Assembly (NCBI GenBank): GCA_024336345.1
Contig: JANFOG010000001.1
Coordinates: 5,394,001 to 5,458,000 of the forward strand
Source of the DNA: Mariannaea sp. PMI_226
Lineage: Eukaryota; Ascomycota; Sordariomycetes; Hypocreales; Nectriaceae
Direction of reading: 5' to 3'
DNA length: 64,000 nt
In this document: in pieces, positions 33,285-47,130 of the stretch
Position numbering within the stretch: the first letter of the stretch is position 1
How the letters are laid out: every line of letters begins with the position of its first letter
Made by a program: the position numbers and the translations under genes
The notes under the pieces: model-generated
Database searches by the model: none
Told to the model about the DNA's origin: nothing
The model's input: only the letters and a program-made list of their open reading frames with translations

Positions 33285-35808
33285 ATTGTTTCAACACAGG
33301 TGGCAACAACTGATAGACAATTGCGAATAAAGTAATAGAATATAAAGTACATTTTAACGCACGTTATCTTGAGCATATAAGTATCATTTACTTTATAGAA
33401 CTAATTCGTAGTGATAGAAATTATGAGCAACTCTGTTTCAGCATTGCGCCCGAGTCGAGTGGATATTTGGGTACTTCAGTAAAGTAATTGGATTACTTGA
33501 ATTGCCTTGTCAAGGAAATAGTATTAAGGAAGAATACTTGCTCCGTGTAGGCACTACCTTACATAATGGCACGTCAGCATATGGGGCAACGTTTATTAGT
33601 TGCCCTTTATTGACTAATTGATCACAATCGCCCGATACAAGTAATGAAATTACTTATATTACCTTAATTAGAAAATAGTACATGTAGGGAGGTGCTGAAT
33701 ACCAGTGGAGTTTGGTGAAGACGAAATGCGATTTTATTCGGTTGTCGCCTGAGACGGATCCAAGCGTTGGATGCTCGAAGATTCAGGTAACTTGCTGGAC
33801 AATGTATGCCATCGTGCTTTGGGTTATCAAGGCCGCTCCTTGTGCATTCATTCTACTTCTGCCTTGCCGTAAGTTGCCCACCGCTGGGTCGAACTACAAT
33901 TGCCCAATCATATTCCTGTACCAGCCTGGTCTAAATCGGTGGCGGTGAGACCTCGCCGCAATTCGATTTCTTCGGCGTTCATATCAGGGATAAGTTACGC
34001 GGCCTTAGCGCTGACACCGACCCGAATTATCGGAGATGTGCGAATGATTTATTCATGCAGATGAACATGCGTAGCTTTGGATTGGTTCTCATCGATGGGG
34101 GAAGCTAGTATTGCGTCACAATGGAAGAATCCAATCTTATCATGACACAGCAGCTGTGATACTCCTGTAGTTTATTTAGCGCACATAGGTCGGCATCGGT
34201 CTTCATTCGGCTGCTCCATGCCGGTATCTTCGGCGTCTTATCATGTCGGGCCTTAGCTATAGAGTCAGGCGTGGAACAAAGAAGCACATCCTCGTGGAAA
34301 ATCAATAGCTCCAAATAATCCGCGGCCTTCCAGTGGACATCGATGGTTCAGGCAAGCGTATTGAAGGAACAATAAGCTGTCATATGGAATGCTCTGGAAT
34401 CCACTCTCAAGAAACCAGTTCGTGTTTCAATGAGTTTCGTGTTCGGTGAAAAATATCTGCACCCCAAGTTTAAAGCAAGGACAGCAGATATATTCGACAG
34501 TTTATTTTCAGAACCTCGTGTCTGAGGCAGAGAGATGATATCGCATTAATCAAGCTCACAAGAGAAGACATACATTTATCTCTTAATAACTCGGTGCAAA
34601 ATTGATGGCTGATTACTTGCTGTCTACACCGTTGGCTCAGTTCTTATCGTATCATAGCACTGAATTGAGATGTGCTAAGCATCTACAAGTGGTCTGTTGA
34701 TACGAGATGAAGCTATTGAACAGTGGCTTCTCCCTTTTTGCTCAATTGAGGATCTGAGTCCAGAAATAGTCAAATGAGCGTCGTGTCATAGGTTAAGTGA
34801 ACCAGTCACGCAAGCTTCCCTACAGTGATAGGCTTGGAAAGAAATTGGGTCATATAGTCAGCTATCTGGGCAACAATATCGCCGTTGAGAATGAAGTAAC
34901 CTATGGGATATACTAACATTTAGAAATTTAGAAAACTGCCAAACAAACTTCGCCCTCGGGGTGAGATACCAGGACCTGTCAACTAACCAACGAACCAACC
35001 ATCAACCCCTTCATCTATAGCAAGACTCACTGATATTTTTTCGACCCTAGAGGTCAAGCAGGAAATGCCCATATCCTAGCCGGAATCTCCCATCTGTCTC
35101 TCCCGGGCTCGTCGAGCTGTTCAGGTTCGTCGTGGCCACCACGTCCATCATGACCAGCTACTCCGGCTCCTTCGTCTTCTCCATCTGCCTCAGCGACGTT
35201 ATCTCCCAGTCTAACCAATCTAATTCTTCTACATCTTCCTAAGCCATTGACATCCAGGAAACCGAGGGAGACGCTGATTTCCATTGCATGGGGAGAAACA
35301 TATACGACCGTATTCCGGGCGCGTTTTGATGTTGAATGCGTCTATAAAGTCATTATTCATGTCATTTGGTCGTGTAGATACTGATCAACAGCCCACTATT
35401 ACACTGAGACCCAGAACGAAAAGTCTAAATAAACCTATGCCTTCCAATTAATAACTGCGCTTACCTGATGTTCCTTCTTCTTCCGGACGCCTTGGCAGCC
35501 TGAATGCCCTGTGCCTTCTCCATAAGCCGTTAGAGGTTACTCTCATGCCAGCTAATCGAACCTGTCTGCTTTCTGAGGCGCAGAATCTCTTCGGATAAGG
35601 CCAATTAACCCCCAAGCACTTCAAGCGCCACCCATCTAATATACCTATCTTAATACTTCAGCCATATTGCTATAACTTTTTGGATCTCGTCGGGCAAGGC
35701 CGGTCCTCTAAGCGCTTCAAGCGCCACCTATCTGATATGGCTCTGATTTTAAGAAATTTTAAACCAAGTTAATTATTATCTAGTACATAACTCCTCCACG
35801 CTTATAAA
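33285..35808. other. Intergenic with weak gene remnants
   Basis: About 2.5 kb. A protein-like stretch (FDFFGVHIRDKLRGLSADTD, about 33965-34025) and a 78-codon frame at 33712-33948 suggest a decayed gene, not identified. A Pro/Ser-rich piece near 35060-35280 is open on both strands but unsupported. The rest is AT-rich spacer. Confidence 0.4.
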
Positions 35809-38800
35809 TCATACAATACCAACACCCTTCGCCCCCAAGTCTTGTCCACTCTTGCGATTCCACCTTACCCTCTTCCCCTGACCAAACCAAGACTGGACAT
35901 GAACCCCATTCGACTTTACTGGTTCCTCCTCCATTGCTGAAATGGCTGATTGCCATGTCTCCACTCGAATAGGCTGCTTTTGTCTTCTCGCCTGTTGCTT
36001 TTGCTTCTGCTGCTGTCGGATTTTTCTTGAGTGCAACGTCGACGAGATGCTGTCCTGGATTGCATCTCCCTTGTAGCCGTAGAGGAACGCTAAGGTGAAG
36101 ACTCCGATGGTGAGCGGGATGCTGATGGTCCAAAAGATGCGTTGATTCTGCTCCATGTCTCGGATGTCGGTTGTGTTCATCCCAAAGAAACCAGACGTGA
36201 ATGACCTATAATTTGTAAGCAGTGAGAAGTGCGACTAGTTAGACAAACTCACAAAGGCAAGAAGAATAATGTGACAATGGTAAATACCCTGATGGCTTTG
36301 CCGTGTCCCTCCTCCAATATCTCAATCGTCTGCTTGACCTGCTCCTTCAAAATGGTCGCCTTTCCCTTCAGCACTTGTATCTCCTGACGACGAACACCCA
36401 GCTTCTTCATCTGCGTGTCAATGTACCGCGATTCCACGTCAAACAGACCTTCTCGAGTCGTGTTTGTGATCCTGTAGGAATCTGGACATAGCAAGTCTTT
36501 GTAATTGCGAAGCCCCGTCTCCTGAGACGAAACCAGCTTGGCCAGCGCCTCGAGTTCATCCTCAAGAGTATGAATTTCGAGAAAGATGCGCCGCTGAGGC
36601 CGTCGACTAGCTTGGTATCGCAGCTTCGACATATACTTTTGGTAGACCTCGATAGCGCCTGTGGAAGTATCCCGCAATATCGGTCTATTCTGGAGACTGA
36701 TTGCTAGTGCAGCAACCAAAAACTCAGGACCAATGGCGTCAAGACCAAGAATCTCAAGGCTGCGTGGCGTCGTTCCCAGAAGGATAATGTCGTTCTTGGA
36801 TGCTTCCAATAAATTCATCGCACTCCTGCAGGCCTCTTCTCTTCGTTCTAGCATCCTCGTGGCCTTGAAATCGAGGTCTCTGCTGCGTTTCTGCGTCGTT
36901 CCCAACCTTGCCTGGTTCAAGATCGACAGCTCCTTGGCCATCATAATGTACATGGAAACGATTTCCTCAAAGGCATAGACGAGATTCCTGGGGAGGGACA
37001 AGTTCGAGTCCAACGTGTTTTTCCGCGGGGAGGGAGTAGCAACAAGGCAGTGTAGTTCATAAGTTAGAGCCTTGAACTTGAGCAAGGACTCGATGAAACG
37101 TTCAATATCCTCAATGAACGTCTTCCATTTCACGTCATCACCAAACTCTTTTGAAGGTTGCATCAACGCAAAACAAGGATCATCGTATGGCTTCTCACTT
37201 TTCCCGGAGTTGGGGCATTGCATGTGTTGAGAATGCAGGTGCTCCAAGGCCTCTGCCGGCGAACAATATTGTGCTCTGGTTGTGCATGCTTCACAGTCGG
37301 AAAATGTCGTTCCAGACGCTAGGTTGCCAAGTGTTTCAGGAGGCGCGGGGAACTCGCGTATCGTCCAGTGTACCGACTGTTGGGTGTTGACGAGAGACCA
37401 TGCAACTTGCTGTCGCCGTAGTGAGCATGCATCGAGTAAATGGAAACTAAAGACTTACTCTAAGAATGCCATCTACCGAGCCCCAGAATCTCTTGCTGAT
37501 TTGATGAACTAGAACACTACCTTCCTTGGGAAGAAACTCCCACAACAAGTCTTGAGACACTTCGATGAGTCTCTTCATGACCACGTGATGTTGGTGAAAC
37601 ATTTGGACAGAGTGGCGTTCTTGAGTCAATGTGGCTTGCTGTTTCTCAGACCCAGAGCTGGATGACCGCGGGTTTTGGTTTGGCTGAGGTTTCTCTTCTT
37701 CGGGGGTTGTCAACGGTTGAACCATCTTAGCTTTCGGTGGTGGTTGATCCTCCGCTTCGTCCGTCACCTCCACAGGTTTTGGTTCTACTGTGGCTTTCTG
37801 TGCCTTTGTACTACTCTGTTCGCCCTTGATCGAGGTATCCTCTGGGAGCAGCTTCTCTTCTGCATGGCTTCCTGCAGATGATGCTGTTTGATCCACCTGA
37901 GAATCTGGTGAGCTCTGATCATTCTTTTCCATCTCTGGAAAGATCTCATCGACTGGCAACTCTTGGAGCACGGGCTCCTCTGTAGGTTGTTGCTCCTCAA
38001 TTTGACGCAGATACTCGTGCCGGCGAAGGAGATCGTCCATGGTGCAAAGATACGCCAGGTCATATAATCGACCAATCCTGCCGTCAGAGATCAGCTTGTG
38101 AAGCCAACTCAAGACTCGAACTGCCGTTTGGTCAGAATCCAGTACATTAGCGCCTTCCTGGTCAATCTTTGGTGTCCATGTAAAGAAGGGGCGCTTCATG
38201 ATGCCAGCAGACGGGCTCTCTGTGGAGGGAGAATCTGGGCAGCTTGTTAGCTAGACGTTGACGATGTTGTTCTGGCAATACTATCATCATACAGTCTCTA
38301 TACTTTCTACTTATTTCCAGCAACTCAGCAACTTGCTGCGGACCTAAAGCCATTGGAAGGACAAATGCATCGCCCTGCTACTGTTAGTCACAATTCTCGA
38401 CATCATGCCTACTGGCTTACTTCAATCTTAAACGGATAGCCAAGATCGTGAATCGCCCGGATGGAAACCAGGTGGGAAGGTATGCGAGTGTTCCCTGGAC
38501 CTGGATACTTGCCCGCATTCTCGTCGATGTCTCGGTCAAAGGTCGATGAGTCGTCACCCACTCCCAGGTGACGCTTGTCCAGTTCTATTTCCCCGTCTGA
38601 CCTCATCTCTACCCTTTCTCTTGACAGACTCTGGCTTGTAGAATCGGAAAGGGAATCGCTGTCACTGATCGAGTATTGGTAGCGGGATGACCTGTTCACC
38701 CTCCTTTCGCGGCCTCGACCTCGCGAGCTGAAGGTTCTTGATTCCGCATCCTGGTCAATCTCCTGGTAGGGTTAGCAAGCGAGATTCTGAATCTTAAGCA

Positions 38801-41359
38801 TGAGACGTACTGTTGATTTGCGGGCATCGTCAGTTTCCAGTGCTCCATCTGACGACTGAAAGTTGAAAACCTCTGGCAATGCTGGCCTGTATGTGGAACC
38901 ATTTATAATTTTGCCATTCCTTGTAGTGCGTGTATATACTCGTTCCCCCGGTGTCCGGACTATGCGTGTTTCACGAATGGCTTCTCGCTCTCTGACAATA
39001 GGATTGTATCCTCGCACCGACCTAGAGATCTTCATAAGTTCCTTTCCCTTCACCCGGCCCGGGCTTTGATGCCTTTTAGTTTCTCTGCGTGACACGACAC
39101 GTATTGGTTGAGGAATTGGAGGTCGTGCAGAACTAGCTGAACGAGATCGAGAGCGTTCAACTCGTTCAAGTAGTCCAATTTCCTGGGTATGATCTTCGGA
39201 ACCTCGTCGTAAAGGTCCGCGTGAAACTTGTTCAGTCATGATGTGTCCGTCGTCAATCTGCCTTCTAAACGTGTTTGGCCGTCGGATAAGCTGCATGTTC
39301 TCATAGTTTTCAGGCTCAGCTGCAGTTGTGTAATTTCCGCCGGCGTCGGGTGGTACGTCGTCCTCGGCTTCTGGGACATCTCCTTGGTGTCGTGGATGGG
39401 ATACGCCTGGTTCACTATTGCGCGGCGAGAGCTCTCTCCTAGCTCCTGACCCCTCGTACTCTCTTGTACGTGAATACCTACTACGTGGTAGAGAAATCTC
39501 TGGTCCAGGATTGGGAGGTGAGACTTCTCTCCTGACTACTGTCCTCTCCTCAGGCCGATACCTCCTTAAGCCCTCCTCGAGATCCTCTTTCTCGTGCCGG
39601 ACTATGTCTCCCTCATATACCCCCTCTCCGTCATAGTACTCACGGGGATCACGGCTGTATTCCCTTCGCCGTGACCGAGCCCTATGCCGGGATTGATGCA
39701 AAATCTTTGGCACGATATACAATGTTGTCTGCTCAATGTTTCCAGACTTGAGAAGCTTGAGCCATTGCCGCGGGGTGATGGTGTCCATGTTTTCGTCGAG
39801 AAGATCGTAGTCTGTGGCATCTGAACCAGGTCGTCGAGCCAGCGCAACAGCGTCTCGGAGAAAGTCCTAAATGCCGGTTTTAGTGGGAAATGGATGCTTG
39901 GAAGCATAGTCAACGTACCACATAATTCGAGCCCGCGTCGATGACAATGTTGTAACGACGCATGTTGTCGTCCATGACCCGAAGAGTAAGCGGCTTTTCG
40001 AGGAGTGAAGCTTTCAGATCAATCTCTATGAGATTTGCACGAAGCTCTTCCAGCGAAAGTTCAGAAAATGTGATGAGGAGATCTGCGACAGTCAGATTGG
40101 TAGATAGCAGTAGATCGTGTTGAGTGTTCCTACCTGAGCCAACGAGTAAACACCAAAGTTGAGGGACATGCAGTTCTTCTTTTGCTGCCCCAAGGTCCAT
40201 CTTTCTCGCAACATCTAGATGCTGTTGATCGCCCCCAACGTCAAATCCGTACAGACTTTGGAGGAGACCCATCATATAATGGCCTTTATCCAAGCCGCTA
40301 AGGGAAGCCTTTTTAGATAGAACAAGGTACGAGCTAGAAACGAAAACGACTGGCGGAGTCTCAGATGTTCCTTCAGCATCGTGTTTCCCGATACAACGAA
40401 AAACAGAGCCTTGTTCCGGGTGAAAGCCTTGCCCGTTCTCGGATTCGTGGGAGTGGCTTGTATGAACCTCTTCAAGGACCTTGCCGGCGACCTGTCTCAG
40501 TTCTTGTGCTATGAAGGGAGATTTGACAACAAGTTTCTAAGAGGGTATTAGTATCTCAGCCAATAGCACATCATTGCATCTTTACCTTGAGAATGTCAAA
40601 TCTGAGGCAGTGTCGCTTCAGATGGCTACCAAATTATGGTTAACGAAACCTTTTACCAAACTCTTTTCAGACTCACATCCATTTCATCTGTATCGCAGCT
40701 GATTCGGCGGGAACAGTTTCAATCCTAGCTGGACACACAAGCTTGATCTTTTCTCGGCCATCTTTGTTGATGCTGTACTCTGACGAATGTACAACGTGCA
40801 AACTGACGTGTCCGTCATTTTGGTCGTCCCAAGTCGACTCAAAGTCCTGCCACTGACTGTTGATTGTACCTTCAGTGAGGTCATTCGCCTGCTGAACGAT
40901 TCGTGGAATCATGTACGTCATGGAAAGACCCTCGGTTTCCAATTTTTCGTACGTGAACGGACTGTACCTTTCCATTCTTCTATCGAGGAAGGAAGCGCGA
41001 GATGAACTATAGACAGTCGAGGGGGGCCGCTCTCGATAACGGACACCATCATCGGACAACTCGTGGTAGTTGCGGACCAGCGGTCTGGCTTCTCTCACAC
41101 GAGTTCGGGTCCGGCTTCGGGCACTTGTAAAGGCAGGGGCTCGCTCCTCATACATTTCTCGCGTTGGAGAAATGTAACGAATGGAAGGTGAGTGATATCG
41201 CTTTACGTATCGTTCTCGTTCTCGCACTCGCCGACGAACGGAAGGCGACCGGATTCGCTCCTCATAATATACTCTCTCTGGTATCGGCAAGATAGAACGG
41301 CGAGGAGGTGAGCGGTGTCTGATGGTAACGTTAATGTCTTCGTCTTCATAGTAGCTCAT
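35809..41359 (-). CDS. Large protein with C-terminal CorA-like Mg2+ transporter domain
   Basis: Ten exons: 41359-40677, 40625-40586, 40536-40134, 40082-39919, 39866-38811, 38762-38421, 38374-38311, 38234-37459, 37409-36253, 36205-35809, all in phase, giving 1,693 residues. The start MSYYEDEDI is preferred over an ATG 15 nt upstream. The N-terminal 110 residues are Arg/Ser/Tyr-rich (RSPPRRSILPIPERVYYEER); a second Arg-rich disordered part spans about 470-790. A Glu/Pro-rich region follows near 970-1090. The C-terminus has a coiled region (LKEQVKQTIEILEEGHGKAI), a first membrane helix ending GFFGMN, the GMN signature of CorA channels, and a second helix WTISIPLTIGVFTLAFLYGY, then a basic tail. 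Fungi encode many such oversized CorA-like proteins; transport activity and location are unproven. The exon 7 donor (GTAGAA at 38310) is the least certain junction. Confidence 0.82.
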
Positions 41360-41640
41360 GTTGGCACCACGCATCTAGAGGCTGAGAGAGACGCGTTGTG
41401 TTTCTCATTAGAACAAATCAATAGAGGATAAGGCGGGTTAGAGCCAAATTATAGGCCCCAAGTTGTGTTCTGTCTTTAGTTAAGTGAGTGGAGGTGTTTT
41501 GTTATTGGAGGGGTATAATTATATTTATTGCACTTTGGGATTGGGGCTTGAAAATTAGCAGCCTAATGTGGGTAGAATAATACCACAAGATCCAGCTGTG
41601 ATAACTTGGACCTCTTTGCCTAAAAGAGGGTACCCTTACT
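41360..41640. other. Spacer and left boundary of the AT-rich block
   Basis: Leader/promoter of the CorA-like gene. Base composition changes abruptly near 41640, from ordinary to strongly AT-rich, without a visible target duplication. Confidence 0.55.
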
Positions 41641-42032
41641 TAACATTTTTGCAGGGATGTTAATTAAATTACTAGATTTTTAAGGTTAAATTACCTTAAT
41701 AACTTAAAAGAGGATTTCTATGAAAAAGTTAATAAAAATTAATTAATTACTAAAATGGCATTTAATAATTATATACTAAAAGTAAAGAAAATAAAAAAAA
41801 TAAAAGAAAATTTTTTTATTATTAATATAATAGATTAATTAGTTTTCTAAAAAATAAACCAGGTTATAATTAGTTTATATTAATAAAATAGTTAAGGTAT
41901 TATATTAAGTAAATAATAAAAGAGTTACTTAAAGTATTGTATTTAATAATATATAAATAAATTATAATAATTAAATTATATTAAAAGTTAAATAGTTAAA
42001 TAAATTATTTAAGAAATAAATAAGGTTTATTT

Positions 42033-42245
42033 TATTAAAAGAGAATATTATACTTAAAAATACTTATAACATAAGTTTTATAATATAAGAAAATAATATA
42101 TAAAATAGTTATTATAAAAGGTTTAAAAAGATTATATTATAAATTTAAAAGAAAATAGAAATTAATAAATTAAATTAAATAAAAATAAAAAGAACTATTT
42201 AATTAAATAGTATTATAAATTATAAGTTATAAAATAGAAAAATTA
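42033..42245 (-). repeat. Truncated, heavily mutated LTR copy
   Basis: Similar in the same orientation to 42730-42945: shared blocks include an AAATAATATATAAAATAGTTA-like segment and ACTATTTAATTAAATAGTATT followed by TATAAATTATAAGTTATAAAA. Similarity fades near 42245. It is the most AT-converted of the three copies. Confidence 0.6.
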
Positions 42246-42729
42246 TATAATAATAAATTATAAAAATATTAATAATTATTTTTATTTTTAATTAATAATT
42301 TTTAATTTATTATATAATAAATACTTTTTAAATTTATATAAAAGATATTAACTAGAATAATACTAAGACTTAAGAGTAAGTTATATTATATTATTAAACT
42401 TTAACTTATTAAGTAATTAAATACTATTTAATAAGCTATTATATTATTTAAAATTACTTAAAGTTTAATTAAGGCTTATTTTAGGATTTACTAAGTACTT
42501 AATAAGCTATTATTAAATAATTAATATTTTCTTATAATTATTTCCCTCTTTTATAAGCCTAATTTCTTAAGTTATTATTAACTTATTATTACTAATTTAT
42601 TTATATTAATAGTATAGGGATAATAGAGATTAAGAACCTATATAATATAGATTTTTATTAAGCTTAATAAACCTGGTCCCTTTTTTATTTTTTTTATTTC
42701 CTTCTTTTATAGTTAAAAAGTATATATTT

Positions 42730-43124
42730 TATTAAGAGAAAACCCTATACCTAAAAACACCTATAAGGTAGGTCTTATAATATAGGAAAACAATATATAA
42801 AATAGTTACAATAGGAGGTCTGGAACCACTACATTATAAATCTAGAAAAAAATAAAAATTAGCTAATTAAATTAAATAGAAATAAAGAGAACTATTTAAT
42901 TAAATAGTATTATAAATTATAAGTTATAAAAAAGATTAAAAAGTTAGGGTAAAAATAAGATATATTTAATAATATAAAGATACCTTATTTATATTATTTT
43001 ATAATTATTTTATAAGGCTTATAACTATAAATATAAGCTAATTAAATTATAATAAGTAACGTAAAATATATATTAAGTAATATAAGTAGTATATACTAAA
43101 GAAGTGAATTCTTTCTTTAATATA
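42730..43124 (-). repeat. LTR copy, inverted relative to the gypsy 5' LTR
   Basis: Reverse-complement counterpart of 43303-43711 over about 395 bp. It begins TATTAAGAG (counterpart of TGTTAGGAG) and ends near TTTAATATA (counterpart of CTCTAATACA). Substitutions relative to the other copy are almost all transitions toward A or T. With 43303-43711 it forms a large inverted repeat around a 178-bp spacer. Confidence 0.8.
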
Positions 43125-43302
43125 TTACTTATTAAGAGTTTTTTTAAGTATAGTATTAAGATTATTATTAAGAATAATATCTTAATAGCTTTATATTAAT
43201 TATAAAATAACCTTTTTAATATAATAATATATAAATTATATAATAAGCCTTTTAGGAAGGAGATTATAAATAAATAGTTTAAATTTACATTAATTAATAT
43301 AT

Positions 43303-43711
43303 TGTATTAGAGGAAAAATTCACTTCTTTAGCATATGCCGCTTACATTACCTAATACATTTTTCACCTTACTTACTACAATTTAATTGGCTCACATTCAT
43401 AATCATAGGCCTTATAAAACAACCGCAAAACAATATAAATAAGGCATCTTCATACCATATAATATATCTTATTTTTGCCCTAACTTCTTAATCTTTTCTA
43501 TAACTTATAATTTGTAATACCATTTGATTAAATAGTTCTCTTCATTTCTATCTAATTTAATTGGCTGATTTCCATTCTTTTTTGGATTTATAATGTGGCT
43601 ATTCCGGACCTCCTATCACAACCATTTTACATATTGTTTTTCTACATCATAAGACCTACCTTGTAGGTATTTTTGGATATAGGGTTTTCTCCTAACAAAT
43701 TTGGAAATTAC
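43303..43711 (+). repeat. 5' LTR of the degraded Ty3/gypsy element
   Basis: 409 bp beginning TGTATTAGAGG and ending CTCCTAACA, that is, imperfect TG..CA termini with matching short inverted ends. It is immediately followed by AATTTGGAAATTACAATAGG, in the position of a tRNA primer-binding site. It retains more G and C than the other two copies. No downstream 3' LTR was found by eye within the block. Confidence 0.72.
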
Positions 43712-45619
43712 AATAGGGGGATAAATTTTCTAATTACTTAAATACCATTTAATCAATTAAAAGGTAACATTTCTATACTATTATAAAAACCAAAAAACAA
43801 AGGTATTATAAAAAAGGAAGAAATATATAAAGCAATTAAGACTTACCAAATCTAATTTGCGATGGGGATTTAATTAATCCTAAAAAACTCGCCCGGCTTT
43901 CTCTAAGGTTAAATAATATTAGACTTTTAAGCAATAATTGAAAGGCTAATAAAAAGACAGCTAAATTTATATAAAAATATTATTTATTTACTTTATATTA
44001 CTATTAATTAAAATAACTATCATTAATATAAAATGCCATTAATATAGGCCATTAAAGCTAAATACTTATATTATGGCAATCGATATTTACACTAATCGAA
44101 AGGAGGTATCTACAGACTTAATAAATATACTAAAAGATGCCTCACCAATTAATCAAATGGTTTTAACACATTTAAAACCACAACCAAAATTGGGAGAACA
44201 CCACAAAGCTAAAATGCCCACCTAGGAAGCTAAAATATGCTTTAATATCTAGATAATACTACTAGGGATAGTTATATATAGCCTGACTATCATACTTATA
44301 TTAGCCTTTTAATTTACTTTAAAAGGAGCTTTATTCTTTTAAATAGGGATATTATTTAAATAATATAATTAAGCCTTAAATAATAACATTCCCAACCAAG
44401 AATAGCCAGGCTATTATTAGCTATTTCTATAGAATCTATCTTAGAAGATTAAAAACCATCTAATTAATTACTTTTAGATAAGCTAGGCAAATCTAACTAT
44501 AAAGCAGCTCAAAGATTAGCAAAAATAGATTCCAACAGATAGACTAATAAGACTTAAAAAGCTATTTAATAATAATAATAAATATCTACTTCTAACAATA
44601 TGGCTAGCTTTAGGTTAATAATACCAATATTAATAGGAGCTGGCTTAAGAATGCTAAAAGAATAATCTAAAGACCACCTTCTTAAAGCTCTAAAGTATAT
44701 CACTAATAACAATAAAGCCAAACACCTCCTAATAATATTCCTTAAGCAATTTTGAGGTCAAAATATCATTAGATTTCTAGAAGCTTATAAAATACTTGCG
44801 GATAATGCTCTTTATATAAAGCAGCAGAAAATCGACAAGCTCTTAAGTTTCTTTACCCATAACTCTACATATAACCAAATCCAATATTATATTAAAGGCT
44901 ATTCTTAGGAGGAAGTAAAGAAAAACCTTTTAGCTACCTTTAAGAGCTAGGACCCTAATTAACTTAAAACCCCAGATAATAAGCTAAACTATATAAACAC
45001 CAATTATCTAAAAGATAATATCTCTCTACAATATCTATTCTAATAATTAAATAAACATTTATACTTAATCTACAAAATAGGCACTACTAAATAGAACAGT
45101 ATTCACTAAGCAAAAATCCTATTAAATATAATATTAAAAAAAGTCTTAAGAGATATCTACATTTATAGCTTAAAATTATCTAAATATTTAAAAGAGATAA
45201 TATACTTAGATCTATATTAACTCATTAAGGGTTATATTAAGATAGAAATAAAATTAAAAAGGAATATCAATCCATTTGCCCTAAAGGAATATAACTTTGA
45301 CCCAGATTTCTCTTTTATTCAGCCTGCCTCCATACAATAGGCTACTTACCTTAGCTCCTCTCCTCCTTGGGCAAGAAGATCGAAAGAAAGCAACATTATA
45401 AACAACCTAACATAATAATTTAAGCAAATAAAGATTTATATTACCAAATTCAAAAAATCTTATACTAAATAGATTTAATAATTGCTAGGCAGAGAAAGGA
45501 CCAGAAAAAGGGCGAATATAACCTTTAGCAATATTAATACTAACTATATAACCTTAGAACCATTTGATCAAATAGATAATAATCTATCTATATATGCCAT
45601 AGAGTTCTAGACCAGACCC

Positions 45620-45680
45620 TAGAGGAGATATTTCTACTATAGAAATATTAATCATTTTCCAAATAAATATAATTAATATA
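45620..45680 (+). other. Degraded gag zinc knuckle
   Basis: Reads YFYYRNINHFPNKY. The spacing matches a CCHC knuckle with every Cys changed to Tyr and Gly to Arg, as G to A transitions would produce, while the His is retained. Confidence 0.6.
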
Positions 45681-46799
45681 AAGCAAACTTCAAAAAGGGA
45701 TTTATTATTTATAACCTAAAAACCGCATTTTATACTATAAAAAGACAACTTAGGCAAATGATCTTTTCTTAATTAATCTACATTTACCCAAAATCTTATT
45801 GCTTCTTATTAATTAAAAGGTTGCTTATCCACTAGCTTAATAGATTGGCTAATCTAAAATATTATATAATCTTAAAGGAATTAAAGGAATTAATACCCTT
45901 ATCCTATTTATAGAAATCTAAAAATATGGAAATAGCCCTTCTGGACTAATACCTTTTATATATTAATTGAAAATTAATTAATTAAATGGTTTCTATTAAT
46001 TATAATGAGATTGAAGTTATCCCCAAGTTTATATAAGTATTATCCATTAAGCTAGAGGAAGATATAGTACCTATTAATACCTGCTTTTAAACCAATCAAG
46101 TGACCTTTACTATAGATAAACCGCAACCCTCAGTGAGGGAAGAGACCTTATAGTCTATAGTTAGAAAAGCTCCTATAATTTAGCCCCTATATATTTTGGA
46201 TAGAAGAAAGGTCTATAATTAGCTTATTATAAACAGAGAATTTAGAAAAGAAGTCTTTAACCCTATAGACCTATTGTATAAGGCTCTTATAATAGTCCTT
46301 AATGAAATTAGGATGAAGAAGATCACCCTAACAGTCCTTATGATTATAAAACTCGTCCCTAATCTAGCCCAATATATTATAAATAAATACTAAATAATGG
46401 TAGCCAGAATAAATAATATTGGATTTATCAAATAAGAAAAGGAGACCTATAAAGCCAATAGATAGATAAGAGTTAGAGTGGTGTTTATAGAACCATTTAA
46501 TTAAATAGATAGTAATTCATATTTTAAATAAGTAGCTAAGGAATATAATATAAATGCTATCTATATCTCCTAGCCCATTATATTGGATTTGCAAGACTGC
46601 CTTATTAGTGGCCCACTAAAGCCCGGTTAATATTTCTTAATAAAGGGAATTAGGGAGGTAAAATTAATTAATAATATTAATATAGAGAAAGTCATTATAG
46701 CTTAATTACTATCTAATCAAATGATTATAAATATTAATACTATTGCCATTATTGTGGATATTACTAGAATTATATCTTAGAAGCAAAAATGCCCAACTT

Positions 46800-47130
46800 T
46801 AATATTGAGGATAAAGATAAAGGATAGACTTTCTATTTAAGCCCTTATAGATTTAAAATCTAAAGGCAATATTATCTCTAATGAGATTACAAAATAATGC
46901 CAATTAGATATTAAAGAGGTCAATACTAGGACCTATATATATTCTAGTAAGTCTATCAATATAATAAGAAAAACCACCACAAACCTATTCTTAGGCAATA
47001 ACTATATAAAAATTAGGATATATATAGCGCCTAATAACATAATATCTATTCCTTTTATTCTAGGTATGCCATTCATTAGAGCTACAGACTTAATATTTAA
47101 CTACCGACTTCAGAGAGATTAAATGCTCTT
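46800..47130 (+). other. Degraded retroelement aspartic protease
   Basis: ALIDLKSKGNIISNE sits where the D-S/T-G active site is expected (LIDSGS type), and IPFILGMPFIRATDL matches the later ILGMP-type strand of retropepsins. Stops interrupt the frame. Confidence 0.65.
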
